The notes under the pieces: model-generated
What the model was told of the DNA's origin: nothing
What the model saw: only the letters and a program-made list of their open reading frames with translations
The model's database searches: none
Source: Periplaneta americana
Lineage: Eukaryota; Arthropoda; Insecta; Blattodea; Blattidae
DNA length: 64,000 nt
Direction: 5' to 3'
Assembly: GCF_040183065.1 (NCBI RefSeq)
Contig: NC_091120.1
Span: forward strand, 75,060,708-75,124,707
Part shown: positions 47,916 through 59,756 of the stretch, piece by piece
Layout: each line of letters begins with the position of its first letter
Position numbering within the stretch: the stretch's first letter is position 1
Made by a program: the position numbers and the translations under genes

Positions 47916-48669
47916 GAAAGGTAAAGATTTTCCCTTTCCATAACAAGGGAAGATTTAGGAATGGACACTAATGTTGGAGCCAAAATACTGTTGCTAGTCC
48001 AAGGAACAGATTTTGGAAGACGATGCTAGTGTCCATTCCAATAGGGATGCACAATAAACCTTTAGGCTGACGTACAGGAGACTTTTAAGACTCCTTAAAA
48101 ATCCCCTGTTACCTAACCTAACCTACCCTACGTTGTTATAACAAGAGTAATAGTAATTATAAATTATTTATTATTATGAACTAAATGTTATGTAAATGTG
48201 TGTAATGAATATTTAATAACTGCGTTATAGTTTTATATGTTGTTTTACCATTTCCCTGTGTTCTATTTGTTTTCTATATTGCTGCTTCGTTTGTGTTTAT
48301 TGGAAGTGTTTAGTGCTACAAATAAGTAAACATAGTATAAGTGTTCGAAGTGTTTAAATGTTTTGTAAACATTAAAATTGGTTTAAGATTTATGTGTTAC
48401 AAGTGTCACATAAGCGTCTTTTACTTTCTTCAGCTTAGTGTCAAGAATAATTTAGTGTTTTCTGAAATCTTAATTAGTGTTTTGTTTTTGTATTTCTGTT
48501 GTGAGTCATGTTCATGTTGTGATTTCGTATTTGTGTTGTTTTCTATTTGTGTTATTGTTTTGTAATTGTGTTACTTGATTTCTTTTGTGTTGGCATGTTA
48601 TTTTGTGTTTTGTTGTGTTCTTTGTATTGTATTGTAAATTGTGTTTGTTCCCTTTTGTATTGTACCAAC

Positions 48670-49110
48670 ATCGTACTTACTTACAAATGGCTTTTAAGGA
48701 ATCCGGAGGTTCATTGCCAGCCATCGGTCCCTATCCTGAGCAAGATTAATCCAGTTCCTAGCATCATATTCCACCTCTCTCAAATCCATTTTAATATTAT
48801 TCTCCCATCTAAGTCTCAGCCTCCCCAAAGATCTTTTTCACTCAGGTTTTCAAACTAACGCTCTATACACACTTCTAGATTCACCTATACATGCTACATG
48901 CTCTGCCTATCTCGAACGTCTGGATTTAATATTCCTAATTGTCAGGTGAAGAATACAATGCGTGCAATTTTGCATTGTGTAACTTTCTCCATTCTCCTAT
49001 AACTTCATTCCTCTTAGCCCGAAATATTTTCCTAAGCACCTTATTCTCAAAACTCTTAACCTCTGTTTCTCTCTCAAAGTGAGAATCCAAGTTTAAAAAC
49101 CATACAGAAC
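48670..49110 (-). mobile_element. 3' end of RT-type LINE, GTAA-tailed, reverse
   Basis: Starts at the tail (ACTTACTTACAAATGGCTTTTAAGGAA) and runs back through the same C-terminal region as 43.93-44.24 kb, extending further 5' (to the FENKVLRKIFG-type block near 49030). Several stops. Confidence 0.75.
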
Positions 49111-49347
49111 AATTGGTAATATAACGTTTTATAAATTCTAACTTCGTAATGCAATAAATAATTCATTTTCACTAAAATGTATATGATTTCTTTGTATTAC
49201 GTGTTGGATAGACATGTCTTCCTGATACTACCGTTATGCGATATTCAAGTTTTAATGCTTGGCTGGTTGAGTACTAAGATAAAGAATATAGAATTATTGT
49301 AATACGTATTTCCAACTAATCATTCGTCTATTTTTTCATGTATACAG

Positions 49348-49456
49348 AATGAGATATTAGAATTCAAAAAGAAGATGAAGATTATGAATCAAGCAGAAAA
49401 GCAAAACAAAGAGGTCATTGCAATGAAAGAGACACAACTTATGAGAGATAAGATAG
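49348..49456 (+). CDS. CFAP58 exon
   Basis: Acceptor TGTATACAG, donor AGATAG|GTAAT. Reads NEILEFKKKMKIMNQAEKQN and ends ETQLMRDKI, equivalent to DEITDMKRKLKIM...KESAL of vertebrate CFAP58. One base carries over to the next exon. Confidence 0.9.
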
Positions 49457-49790
49457 GTAATATTTATTCAATTATTATTTATCTCTTTTAAGAGAATATT
49501 GTTGATAGTTGCACTGTATTATGATAAGAGATAGTAGGCCTATAGCTATTTTCGGTAACTGTGTTCCATGTTTTTCATATCATAGTCTGGTGTAATTGCC
49601 CACAGTATTTTTAATGTCAAATTGTAATGTATTTGCATTCCAATAGCAATTTTTAAATAGGCCTACATAAATAAATTTGTCTTTCCCATTCAGTAATTGT
49701 CATAGGAAAAGAATATAGCAATCATAATTCAAGTCTGTAGTTGAACAAAAGTGTGATTTCCGCAAAATAATTTTAATTATTGGTTTCTCT

Positions 49791-49807
49791 CCCCCCCCCC
49801 CCCCCCC
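49791..49807. repeat. C17 homopolymer
   Basis: Unusually long C run in an AT-rich intron; length may be a sequencing artefact. Confidence 0.8.
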
Positions 49808-49914
49808 AGATCTATGTTTGTTGTATGTGATTTTATTATTATTGTGGATGTACTAGTATTGATTTAACAAGTAATGTAATTTTACATTTAAGACTCTGTG
49901 ATTATGATTCTGTA

Positions 49915-50055
49915 GTTCAGGCGTGTAGCACATATGGATGAATCCAGAAAATCATATAGAGTGTTAGTTGGGAGGCTGAAGGGAAAAAGACCTTTGGGGA
50001 TGCCAAGACCTAGATGGGAGGATAATATTAAAATGGATAGCCATAAGTAAGTAAG
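49915..50055 (+). mobile_element. 3' end of RT-type LINE, fragment
   Basis: GCGTGTAGCACATATGGATG to AATATTAAAATGGATAGCC, same family as 43.93 kb but truncated before the terminal block; ends CATAAGTAAGTAAG. Confidence 0.7.
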
Positions 50056-50319
50056 GTTCTGTAGTTCACTTTTGAGGACCAGTTTTTATAATCAAAACTT
50101 AAGATTTATTGATATGAGAACTTAAGAACCATTTACAATGAAAACACTACCATTAATGCGAGGACACAAAGATCTGACATGAACATAAGAATTGCTTTAC
50201 CATTCAGAATGTTAATGTCAAAACAAAACAATTGAAGAGTGTGGCAGATAAAAAGGAATGTTTCTGTGATTTATGCTTCTACATGAAAAAGAAAAATATT
50301 TTATATAAATAATATATAA

Positions 50320-50500
50320 CCTTTGGGGAGGCCAAAACGTAGATGGGAGGATAATATTAAAATGGATTTGAGGGAGGTGGGATATGATGATAGAGACTGG
50401 ATTAATCTTGCACAGGATAGGGACCGATGGCGGGCTTATGTGAAGGCGGCAATGAACCTGCGGGTTCCTTAAAAGTCATTTGTAAGTAAGTAAGTAATAT
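50320..50500 (+). mobile_element. 3' end of RT-type LINE, fragment
   Basis: Starts within GGGGAGGCCAAAACGTAGATG and keeps the final block to a GTAAGTAAGTAA tail. Same family, very close to the copy at 63.65 kb. Confidence 0.75.
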
Positions 50501-50559
50501 GAAACCTATTATGTTTATATTTCTCATAACCTGGAAAAATACTATATTAATAATACATA

Positions 50560-52081
50560 CAGGGACAAAAAAATCCGGACTCTTGTTTCATAAAAAGAAA
50601 AATTACATGTATGTTAGAGTTTTAGTAGGCCATGCAGTTTAATACCCATCAATTTGTGGTCATTTTGTTACCATGGATTCGTGTAAAAAAGCCATTATTT
50701 TGAGGTACACCATGTATTTGTAAAAGGTTTCAGTTACTACAGAATTTGTGTTTGTGTTTTTGTTCCTTATTATCGCTATTTATCTAATTTTCGCATGTTG
50801 TCAGTGTTTTGAGTGTAAGTTGGTAGTCACACTCTATCCTTTTAAAGAATGCGACCTGAAGATATTGCTGTAGCCATTGCTCTAAATGATGATGAATGCA
50901 ATGTATGCTACATCGCAGATGTCACGAATATGGCTAGAAGTACCATTCAGGATGCCCTAAAACATTTTAAAGAGACACAAGAATACACCAGGAAACCAGG
51001 TTCGAGTCGTCCGCGATGCACAACTCAAAATGAAGACAGGTGCATGGTGTTATCAGTTCTTAGCTATGATGGTAGCCCAACGATTTGTTGACATGCATAG
51101 ACATTCAATATCGGCGAAAACAGAAGAACATTGAAAACAAGTGGATTGATATCAGCTACACTTACAACTGGTCCCAGATTACTCGGAATGGATCATGTTG
51201 AAAGATTGCGTTTTGCATAGGATCATAGAGAAATGGACAGTGGAGCTGTGTTCTGTTTACAGACGAGTCTCGTTTCAATCTACGCTTACCTGATGGACGT
51301 GAAAGAATTTGGAGAAGGAGAGGGGAACGATTTTCGCAATGCTGTATTTCTGAGAGGTCGCCACTTGGAGATGGTGGAGTGATGGTTCGGGCAGGAGTGT
51401 GTATGAATGCTCTCAAGGAGTTGGTTTTCATAGATGAAAATCTAACAGCTGATAGTACATAAATGAATGTTTGGTCCATCATGTGGTGCCATTTGGTCCA
51501 TATATAGGCAATGGTTTTCCTCTAATGCACAACAATGCACGCCCACACGTCGCTTGAGTTACCAGAGATTATCTGCAAGAAGCGGAGATTCATGTTTTAC
51601 TGTGGCCAGCAAGGAGTCCTGACATGAATCCAATTGAGCACTTGTGTGGAATGCTGGCTCGGCGTATTACGAAGAGGCAGCCACCACCACAAGCACTTCT
51701 TGAAGCATGGGAAGACATTCCTCAAGAGGCCATTTCTTGCCTAATTCAAGGCATGGCAAGACGTATTGATGCAGTTATCCAATGCTGAGGGAGTAACACA
51801 CATTATTAAAAATGTGATTCCAATGTTACAAGCACGAAATATCTGAGCCACAGCTGAAAAATGTTGTTACTGGTTTTACGTCCTTCGTGTCCTGACAAAA
51901 AGATTTTATTTCTAATAATGTATTTATGATTAATTACACGATCCTTTGTTTTAAATATATTTTATTTTTCTATCATTTCAAAACCATTACATTTCATAAC
52001 CTACTAGACCTTTGATTAACAATTTCTGACATAAAAGAAGTGCCCTTGAACACTAAGTGTCCGGTTTTTTTTTTGTCCCTG
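50560..52081 (+). mobile_element. Tc1-like transposon in CFAP58 intron 4
   Basis: Inverted ends CAGGGACAAAAAAATCCGGAC and, inverse of the right, CAGGGACAAAAAAAAAACCGGAC. TA precedes the left end; the right flank no longer reads TA. 1,522 bp. Confidence 0.8.
50849..51787 (+). pseudogene. Tc1-type transposase, broken
   Basis: Opens MRPEDIAVAIALNDDECN and a helix-turn-helix (ADVTNMARSTIQDALKHF), frame lost near 51090. Later pieces are FTDESRFNLRL (about 51255), MHNNARPHVA (51525) and SPDMNPIEHLCGML (about 51615). It ends AVIQC and a stop. The second catalytic Asp is replaced by His (CAC at 51528-51530). Dead enzyme. Confidence 0.85.
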
Positions 52082-53350
52082 AGTGTATATATAATGTTTT
52101 TTCTTATAATCGCCCATACTGTCATTCCTCAACGTATGACCCTTTCCTCCTGAACCACCCTGTATGAAATGATAAATTCCCTTTTTCTTAATTTAGATCC
52201 TATTAATGCTGCTACAAATGAAGACTATATTTCTCACCAAAATAAAAATATTAATCTTGTCTGAATAATAGTATTAATTTGGCATTTTGTACTACAGTAA
52301 TTTACAATGGCCTGAATAAATTAATAATACTATGATCACGTTAAAACAATAAGTAGAAGCAATGATCTCAAGGGAAGACGCAACTTTGTGGAAATGAAAC
52401 AGAACATCCCTCCATCTTTGTTACAAATTGCTAATTTTGTGAGTAGGCCTACGTGATTAAATTTGTCAGTTTGACATCAAGTGCCTCATGACAAAGTATA
52501 ATCGCAATGAATTACCAGCAGTTGCAATATATGACTGACTGTGGTGCTTCTTTTGTGCCTCCTCTGACTACGTGGTTGCAGCTTGCCATGTATGAACATA
52601 CAGACCAAACAATAAATCTCTCTACTTCGGTTCTCAAATATTCTGTAGTGTTGGTAGGATATACAGAATGAGTCAGAATCTCTGCTACAAACTCTGGGGA
52701 GCAACAGATCTCACAGTGGAGATTATTTTTCATAAAACAACCCTTGTTCTCTGATGCTTCATTTAAGAGGTACGCCATATCAAAGAAGTGGCAAGTTTTA
52801 GTGACATTTATAATTATTATAAAATGTATTATTCATTTATTTCTTCATTTGCCCTTGTGGACGATTACAGAAGGAAGGTGTTCAAAGTGTCTACTGTGGG
52901 GAGCTAACGAAATTAGCCTTGGTAGAAATGCGGAGTAATGCCAATTCTACACGCAGGCAACATCCAGCATAACGCCACTTGCTCGCAGAAAGCACCATAA
53001 TGACACACTACTAAATACATTACAGTAACTAACCAACGTGAAACATTTGATCAACTTTTATAATATAAATTAACAGTTTCAACTTATACAACACACCCAC
53101 AAACAGCTACTCTCAAACTATCTGATATTTTCAGCCACAATATAATTAAACATCATGTGGTGACTGAGATGTCATTTATTTAGTGTCATAAAGGTCAAAC
53201 TTACAACAACTTATCTCTGGTCAGTTCTAGGAAGAGCGATGCTCCATTCATCAATACCTCCCTGCACCGCACCTAATTAAAATACATCTTGCAGAGACTT
53301 TCTCATCAGCTCCCCACAGTGCCCCGAACCTCATCACATTCATTGCACCA
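52082..53350. other. No recognisable feature
   Basis: CFAP58 intron sequence with no coding or repeat signal I can support. Confidence 0.4.
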
Positions 53351-53352
53351 TT

Positions 53353-55240
53353 GTTGTTGTTGTTTTCTAATGCCAGGCGTTTGACAATAAAGTCATTTGA
53401 CCTCTTGCACTCCAATATTTTTCAAAGATATTATCATGGCCAGCCACTGAAGCTCAGATTTTGAGGTGTTCCGAATCCATTTCTTGGTTTGAGTTGCACA
53501 ATGGGCAGTTAGGGGACTGATATATTCCAATTCTATCCAGGTGTTTGGCCAAACAATCATGGCCTGTTGCCAATCTAAATGCAGCAACAGACGATTTTCG
53601 TGGTAAATCGGGAATTAACTGTGGATTTTGATGCAGAGAGTTCCATTTTTTCCCTTGAGATTGTGTTATCAAATTTTGTTTGTTGAAGTCTAAGTATGTA
53701 GATTTAATAAATCTTTTCACAGAGTAATACGTAGATTTAGTAACAGGTCTGTAAGTAGCAGTGCTGCCCTTCTTTGCTAAAGCATCCGCATTCTCGTTTC
53801 CCAGGATTCCACAATGGGATGGTATCCATTGGAATACAATTCTTTTATTGAGTGATATTAATTGAGAGAGCATTTTAGTTATTTTTGCTGTTTGAGATGA
53901 AGGTGTGTGTTTTGAGACGATTGATAGAATAGCTGCTTTGGAGTCTGACAATATAACTGCATTTTTAAATTGATTGATGTGGCATAGAAGATTCCTGAGA
54001 CTTTCACTTATTGCAATGATTTCTCCATCAAAACTTGTTGTTCCATACCCAAGAGATCTATAAAGTGAGAAGAGACAGCACGTAACACCTGCACCGGCAC
54101 CTTGTTCTCTTGAGATCAAGGATCCGTCAGTGTATAAATGAAGCCAGTTTTGTGGAGGGTACCTAATATTAATTGTCTCTAAAGACAATTGTTTTAGTAT
54201 TTCAGTGTTTACTTCTGATTTTAGTATTTCTTCTGTTAAATTTAGATTATATTCTATATTTAATAGAGTTAAAGGGTTTGGTTTAATTTGTAGGTTTTCT
54301 GTTAAATTCGGGATATTGATTTTCTGTTTTAATTCTTGAACAATGGATATGAAACTTTTTTGTGTTTTCAATCTACAGAGAGGACTGTATGAATGCCAAT
54401 TGTTTCCTGGTAATCTAATAAGTTTTTCATATTGAATCAGTGCTTTTTCTTCTATTGTCATTTTGATGCTGTTAATATTAGTGAGGAATCTCATAGAATC
54501 TATTGGAGTTGTTTTGATTCCACCAGTAATGAGTCTGAGAGCTTGGTTTTGAACATATTCTATTTCGTTTATGAAAGATGAAGTAATTAAAATTTCTCCG
54601 CAATATGTCAGCACTGGCTGTATAAACATTTTGTATGTAGTGTTCAAAGTATTCCTAGAGCATCCCCATTTCTTTCCTGCTAGTCTTTTTAGAAGGGAGA
54701 ATCTTTTACGAGCTTTTCCAGAAATGTATTTCAAATGGTTGCTCCATGTTAACTTACTATCGAAAATAACTCCAAGATATTTGGATTCATAAGTCCTAGG
54801 AAGATGTTGGCCATTGTATTGGATATTGAATTCTCTTTCTTTTTACCGAGTAAAAATGTTTGATAGTTACTTTTGCTTAAATTGAGTGTCATCAAATTTG
54901 ATGTATTCCATTCATGTAGTTGATTTAGAGCTTTAAGAGCAGAATTTTGAATTTTGTCTCTATGTCTGTAAGATCCGGAAGTCCACAAAACTATATCATC
55001 TGCAAATAGTGCTGTTTTCATGTTTGATTCCTCTAATAGGGAGGGTAAATCATTTATATAAATATTGAATAAAGTTGTGCTGAGGACAGCGCCCTGAGGT
55101 ACACCTCGATATGTTTGTCTGTAACTAGGAAGTGAGTTATTGAATTTAGTGGCAATGAATCTTTGACTAAGAAATTCTGATATCCATCTGAACATATTGC
55201 TGGAGATATCTAATTTCTGGAGTTTTAGTAATAATACCTA
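53353..55240 (-). pseudogene. LINE ORF2 with RT and RNase H, 5'-truncated
   Basis: Reverse transcriptase and RNase H of an I/Jockey-like non-LTR element. The RT part (55195 to about 54840) has YRGVPQGAVLS and TALFADDIVLW, the active-site Asp pair. A one-base shift near 54840 follows, then YLGVIFDSKLTWSNHLKYIS. The frame to 53454 carries RNase H: LYTDGSLIS, FDGEIIAISESL, VILSDSKAAILS and PSHCGILGNENADALAK, with all four acidic positions and the His present. A CPLCNSNQEMDSEHL knuckle lies at the end. A stop at 53454 interrupts, and the reading continues VAGHDNIFEKYW to 53366. The 3' tail is (TTG)n-like on the + strand near 53353. Missing: endonuclease and first RT motifs. Confidence 0.85.
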
Positions 55241-55790
55241 ATTCCCTCTTTACCCTTTCCTATCCAGTCCTCTGACTGAACTCTTACTTTCTTCGACCCC
55301 AACGGCACTAGAGCATTCGAGGCCTAGGAGTTCATTTCCTTTCCTTCCTCCTCTTTCTACTTTTCTGTTCCTAGTGCTGACCTGCTATGGCACTAAAATC
55401 GTCCTCCAGTGGCTTAACGAGGGAAAGCTGGTGATCAACAAGATCTCCCAGCTAGGTCCAATGGACCCCAGCAGGTGTGGTCCTCCAGACATTCTGGGGG
55501 TTGTGTGTGAATGAAGTAGCCACCAAAACGTTAAAATATGGTGTTCACTTAAATCGGCTACAACTTGCCATTTAACCACTCCAATATGAAATGAGTACCA
55601 TTGCACCATTGTAGCTGTGATTGTTGACTGTGTCGAGTGTTTCAGGTCTGTCTCCAGCCAAGGTTTACTGTAAACATCTGGGCTGGAGTTGTTGTTGTTG
55701 ATCACCTGCTGGGGCCTGTCATTTTGTCGCTCTGTTTGAATGGAGCAACTTACCTTGAGGTCCTTCGGAACACATTTCCGCTGCTCACAG
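55241..55790. other. Unclassified repeat-like sequence
   Basis: More GC-rich than its surroundings, with GATCAACAAGATCTCCCAGC; could be the 5' part of a LINE on the minus strand. No frame I can name. Confidence 0.3.
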
Positions 55791-55794
55791 AGAA

Positions 55795-56070
55795 TTGCAT
55801 TCCACTGTACTTCAGCTTGGTCGTACACACACATCTGAACAACAGCTATGGGATGCAATAGATAGGGAGAGCAGGACCTGTTGCGTGGCCAGCACTGACT
55901 TAATGCCCCTAAGATTTTTTTTTCTTTGGGGGTGTATGGAGAATGTTATGTATGCCACCCCAGTTGACAGCAGAGAAGAACTGATTGTACAGACATTCAC
56001 TGGTTTTGATCAAATTCGACACAGACCTAAAATGTTATACAGAGTTCGAGTCACTGCTATGATGGTGTAA
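55795..56070 (+). pseudogene. Mariner-type transposase C-terminal relic
   Basis: Reads DLMPLRFFFLWGCMENVMYA and TPVDSREELIVQT, a decayed form of the SPDLTPLDFFLWG..K..VY.TPVD.EE.L block of mariner/IS630 transposases. No termini found. Confidence 0.65.
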
Positions 56071-56520
56071 CGAATGTTCAGAGTTGAGACTTTGAACACC
56101 TTTTTCAGCCTGTCCACAAGAGTACTTGAAGAAATAAATTGATAATAATTAATTTCATAATTATAAATGTCACTAAAATCTATTTTCTCTTGGATGTTGC
56201 TTAGCTTCGTCAGATAACATGAGTTGTTTCAGGAAAAAATTATCCTTATCGTGAGATCTATTGCTCTTCAGAGTTTGTCACAGAGGTCCTGACTTACCCT
56301 ATAGTGTTGAACAATGTGTATTTCTTGATGAAACAATATGTATATAAAAAACGTCGTATTGTGAAAGTGTCATGAAATTCAAAAGACAATTTCCTAATGA
56401 ATTGCGACCAAAAGGTGTGCTAAAGAATTGTATACTAAGTTTGATGAAACAGTTTCCATTGTGAATAAAAAGGTGTAGAAGTGAAAACATATGGAATCAA
56501 CAGTAAACAATTTAGCTATT

Positions 56521-56782
56521 ATTTTTTTACTTTAGTAGGTTATTTTACGACGCTTTATCAATATCTTAGGTTATTTAACGTCTGAATGAGATGAAGATGA
56601 TAATGCCAGTGAAATGAGTCCAGGGTCCAGCACCAAAAGTTACCCAGCAATTGCTCATATTGGGTTGAGGGAAAACCCCTGGAAAAAACCTCAACCAGGT
56701 AATTTGCCCCGACCGGGAATCGAACCTGTGCCACCTGGTTTCGCGGCCAGACACGCTAACCGTTACTCCACAGGTGTGGACC
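56521..56782 (-). mobile_element. tRNA-derived SINE, main family, copy 3
   Basis: Reverse orientation: the 5' head CCACAGGTGTGGA is at the right. B box GGTTCGATTCCCGG (reverse) and GGTTAGCGTGTCTGG A box region. The tail side carries TTAGTAGGTTATTTTACGAC, shared with copy 4. Confidence 0.85.
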
Positions 56783-56904
56783 TTAGCTATTATGTTCTGA
56801 AAATTTAAACATTTATGATTTCCAAATCAGGGTACTGGTAAGTCGGTAAATACAATAAGGTAAAAGTACTCCCATACAATCCAAGAGGGACATGGGGCAT
56901 AAAA

Positions 56905-57135
56905 GTACAATTCCATGCATTTTTTTACCCTGGCACTAGAACGAGGTGGTGTGGTTGGCACCATGCTCTGACTGCCAGGAAAGACCCGGTACTTAATTTG
57001 ACAGGAGGCTGAGTGAACCTCAGGGCTGTTCTGGAACTTTGGTCATGAGAAAATCCCGTCACCACCAGGGATCGAACCCCAGACCTTCCAGTCCGTAACC
57101 AGCTGCTGTACCAGCTGAGCTACCTAACCACAGAA
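56905..57135 (-). mobile_element. tRNA-derived SINE, second tRNA type
   Basis: The reverse strand reads GGTTAGGTAGCTCAGCTGGT (A box) and GGTCTGGGGTTCGATCCCTG (B box), a nearly intact tRNA-like head of about 70 bp, followed by a SINE body. Probably not a functional tRNA, because the acceptor stem does not pair. Confidence 0.75.
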
Positions 57136-57825
57136 AGCACGAATATAGAAATAAATTACATATGCTTAAGGGTTTGAAAAATGAGATTCGTATTGTAATG
57201 CAGGAAATTGTACAAGACCAACTGCAGTGAGCTCTTGGAATTTATTATGAAACTATAAAATGTGTATAAAATCTGAGGGGCATTGTTTTCAACAGGTTCT
57301 GTAAACATACGTAAGGAAATTTGTTTCAAGGATTAGTAAAGCTTTCTTCTGATTGACTAAATAAACTGAAAGTTCATCTAGACTTCACTTAATTTTCGGC
57401 ATAAGTCTTTCACATAGAGTATGTAATAGGGTATCGACAATATTATTGAATACAATTACTGTCACACTAAAATAACTGGTTGTGCAGCTCTAATGCTGCT
57501 CTCAGCAACAGGTTAATGCATGTGTCGAGAGGCAGGGAAATGCAATGCTGTGATACTTTCTCACGAGACACTATTATAAGAGTATTATTGCACTGTTAAA
57601 CGCACGAATATAATCATCAGAGTTTGTCGAAGTTAGGAAGTTCCAGTTGAGATTCTGTTGTAATTTTTATTTTCTTTTTAATTTATGTTTGATCCAGAAT
57701 AACTTTGTTTTCTATTTTGTCCTTTTATCAATAGCAGTACTGTACCTCGTATTTTTATAAATACCAACACACACTGAAGCACAAATAAATATGTGCAAAT
57801 TAAAATCTTTTAAAATCTATTATAG

Positions 57826-58004
57826 CATTGCAGAGAAGTGAGAAAGAAAAAACACTCGTGAAACTGGAATTGAAGAAAATTAAAGCCGAGTTCAAAGAAA
57901 TCAAAGAAGATAATGCTGTCCATAATGTGAAAGAAATAAAACTACAGAAAACCATTCAGGATGCTGATGAAGAAAGACAAAAGCTAAAAAAGGAAATGGA
58001 ACAG
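57826..58004 (+). CDS. CFAP58 exon
   Basis: Acceptor TCTATTATAG, donor GGAACAG|GTACAA. The split codon G+CA gives Ala, then LQRSEKEKTLVKLELKKIKA and TIQDADEERQKLKKEMEQ, equivalent to RIEKEKETLKAELQKLR...AEADGERLRQKKELDQ. It ends in phase 0. No gap is needed relative to the vertebrate protein. Confidence 0.92.
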
Positions 58005-58365
58005 GTACAAATAATTCTGTGTCCAAGTTTTGTTGGTTACTTCTGATATTTATAGACATCTAACACACTCAGGTATTTACTGGTTGATGATGTCTCTTAT
58101 TTCATACAATTTAAATGAAAAACGGTAAACTAATACATGTAATGGATGAAGAAAGATTAAAAGTACAGGCAAGTAATTGTATGGTGGGAACTTCCTTGCT
58201 TCAGTTTGAACAGAACAGGAATTTTCTAGTGCGCAATGATTAATGTATCCCTTTCCCCTAACGTTATTTAAAAAATATTTAGTTCATGTAAAGAAAAGGA
58301 ATTTAATTCCAATCAGATTGCTTAAACAGGTGTTAAATAGTGTTACATGATAAACTTCTTTTCAG

Positions 58366-58538
58366 ATTATGAATGAAAAAAACATGCTAGGCACTCAATT
58401 GATGAGGAGAAACGAAGAACTGTCTTTGCTTAATGAAAAATTGAGAATCCTAGAGAGCACATTACAAAAAGGCGAAGCTCAATATCAGCAAAGAGTTGAG
58501 GACGTTCGACTATTGAAGGTAGAAGTAAAGAAACTCAG
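58366..58538 (+). CDS. CFAP58 exon
   Basis: Acceptor CTTCTTTTCAG, donor CTCAG|GTAAGT. Reads IMNEKNMLGTQLMRRNEELS then KGEAQYQQRVEDVRLLKVEV, equivalent to ISERDILGSQLVRRNDELAL and KGESQYNQRLEDMRILRLEI. This is the most conserved stretch of the gene in the window. Only 361 bp separate it from the previous exon. Two bases carry over. Confidence 0.95.
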
Positions 58539-58630
58539 GTAAGTGTCCATTGCATGCATGCTTGTCTCAGCACTTCATTGATAAGTTCCCATCTGTGGGA
58601 TCATGTTTCAGTTTTATTGTGACAAATACC

Positions 58631-58866
58631 TTATTTTTTTTTAGTAGGTTATTTTACGACGCTTTATCAACATCTTAGGTTATTTAGCATCTGAATGAGA
58701 TTAAGGTGATAATGCTCGTGAAATGAGTCCCAGCATTTGCACATATTGGGTTGAGGGAAAACCCCTGAAAAAACCTCAACCAGGTAACTTGCCCCGACCG
58801 GGAATCGAACCCAGGCCACCTGGTTTCGCGGCCAGACATGCTTACCGTTACTCCACAGATGTGGAT
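58631..58866 (-). mobile_element. tRNA-derived SINE, main family, copy 4
   Basis: Same orientation and structure as copy 3: GGTTCGATTCCCGGTCGGGG (reverse) B box and TTAGTAGGTTATTTTACGAC at the tail side. 92 bp downstream of the previous CFAP58 exon. Confidence 0.85.
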
Positions 58867-58919
58867 GACAAATACCTATTGACTAGATTGATTAAGACAA
58901 AGATGCATTTTGTCTCTGC

Positions 58920-59715
58920 TATTATTTAATATTTATACAGACGATATTCTCCGAAGCTTAAAAGAATACCATTTGGAATTAGATAAAAATTATACTCTTA
59001 ATATGCTACTCTTTGTAGACATATGATATGATATTAATTCAAGATAATGAGAATAAATTACAAAAATTATCCCAAGATTATAATTTTAACATTTTAACTG
59101 GAAAATCAAATATTATAGCCTTACAGGAAGAAACATAATAAGATCAAAAATAGTTTTAAACAACAAAAAAGTAGTAGAGCAGGTTGTAAATTTTAATTAT
59201 CTGGGTTGTAATGTAACACATAAAAACAACAATGAAGAAGTATAGAATAAACTAAATAAAGTTCAACACATTTGTGGAGTAATAGCAATTGGAATGAAAA
59301 AGACTAAGGGAAACAAATCTAAAATTCTATAAAACAATGGCTGTTCCGGTTTATTACATGGTTGAGAAATGTGGACTGTTTATAAGGAAGAAAGATTGAA
59401 ATCATATACAAGCAACAGAAATGAAATACCTTCGAACAATAACAGGATGTACTAGATTATACCAAATTAAAAATGAAGATATACTGTATATTTTCGATAT
59501 TTTTGTTGAATGAAAAAATTATGACATACAGGAAAAAGTGGAAAAATTATCTCTTGAGAATGGATAATACCCGTAATTCACTACAAATATATAGATATTA
59601 ACCTTCTGGCTATAGAGATGTAGAAAGACCAGCAAGAAGATGGCACGAAACATGAGGCCAGAACAGGAGAGCTCTCTTAAACCTTGAAGAGTTGATAACT
59701 AGATTTTAAATAGCT
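58920..59715 (+). pseudogene. LINE reverse transcriptase relic
   Basis: Reads LLFVDDMILIQDNENKLQ (active-site block, decayed) near 59010, VVNFNYLGCNVTHKNNN near 59190, then pieces such as MKYLRTITGCTRLYQIKNED near 59420 and RPARRWHET near 59630. Many shifts. Related to the RT fragments at 45.5-46.25 kb. Confidence 0.7.
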
Positions 59716-59756
59716 ATAAGCTAACGGCAGGTTAGTAGCGTAGCATTTGGCAATAC

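Noticed and set aside
48108-48130. Insect telomeric (TTAGG)n remnant
   Set aside because: Only two CCTAA-like units next to a LINE 3' region; too short.
48341-48858. Cys/Val/Leu-rich frames suggesting a small membrane protein
   Set aside because: T-rich low-complexity sequence; the second frame runs into a reversed LINE 3' end.
57062-57130. Functional tRNA gene
   Set aside because: The A and B boxes are good but the acceptor stem does not close and a SINE body continues; a SINE head is more likely.
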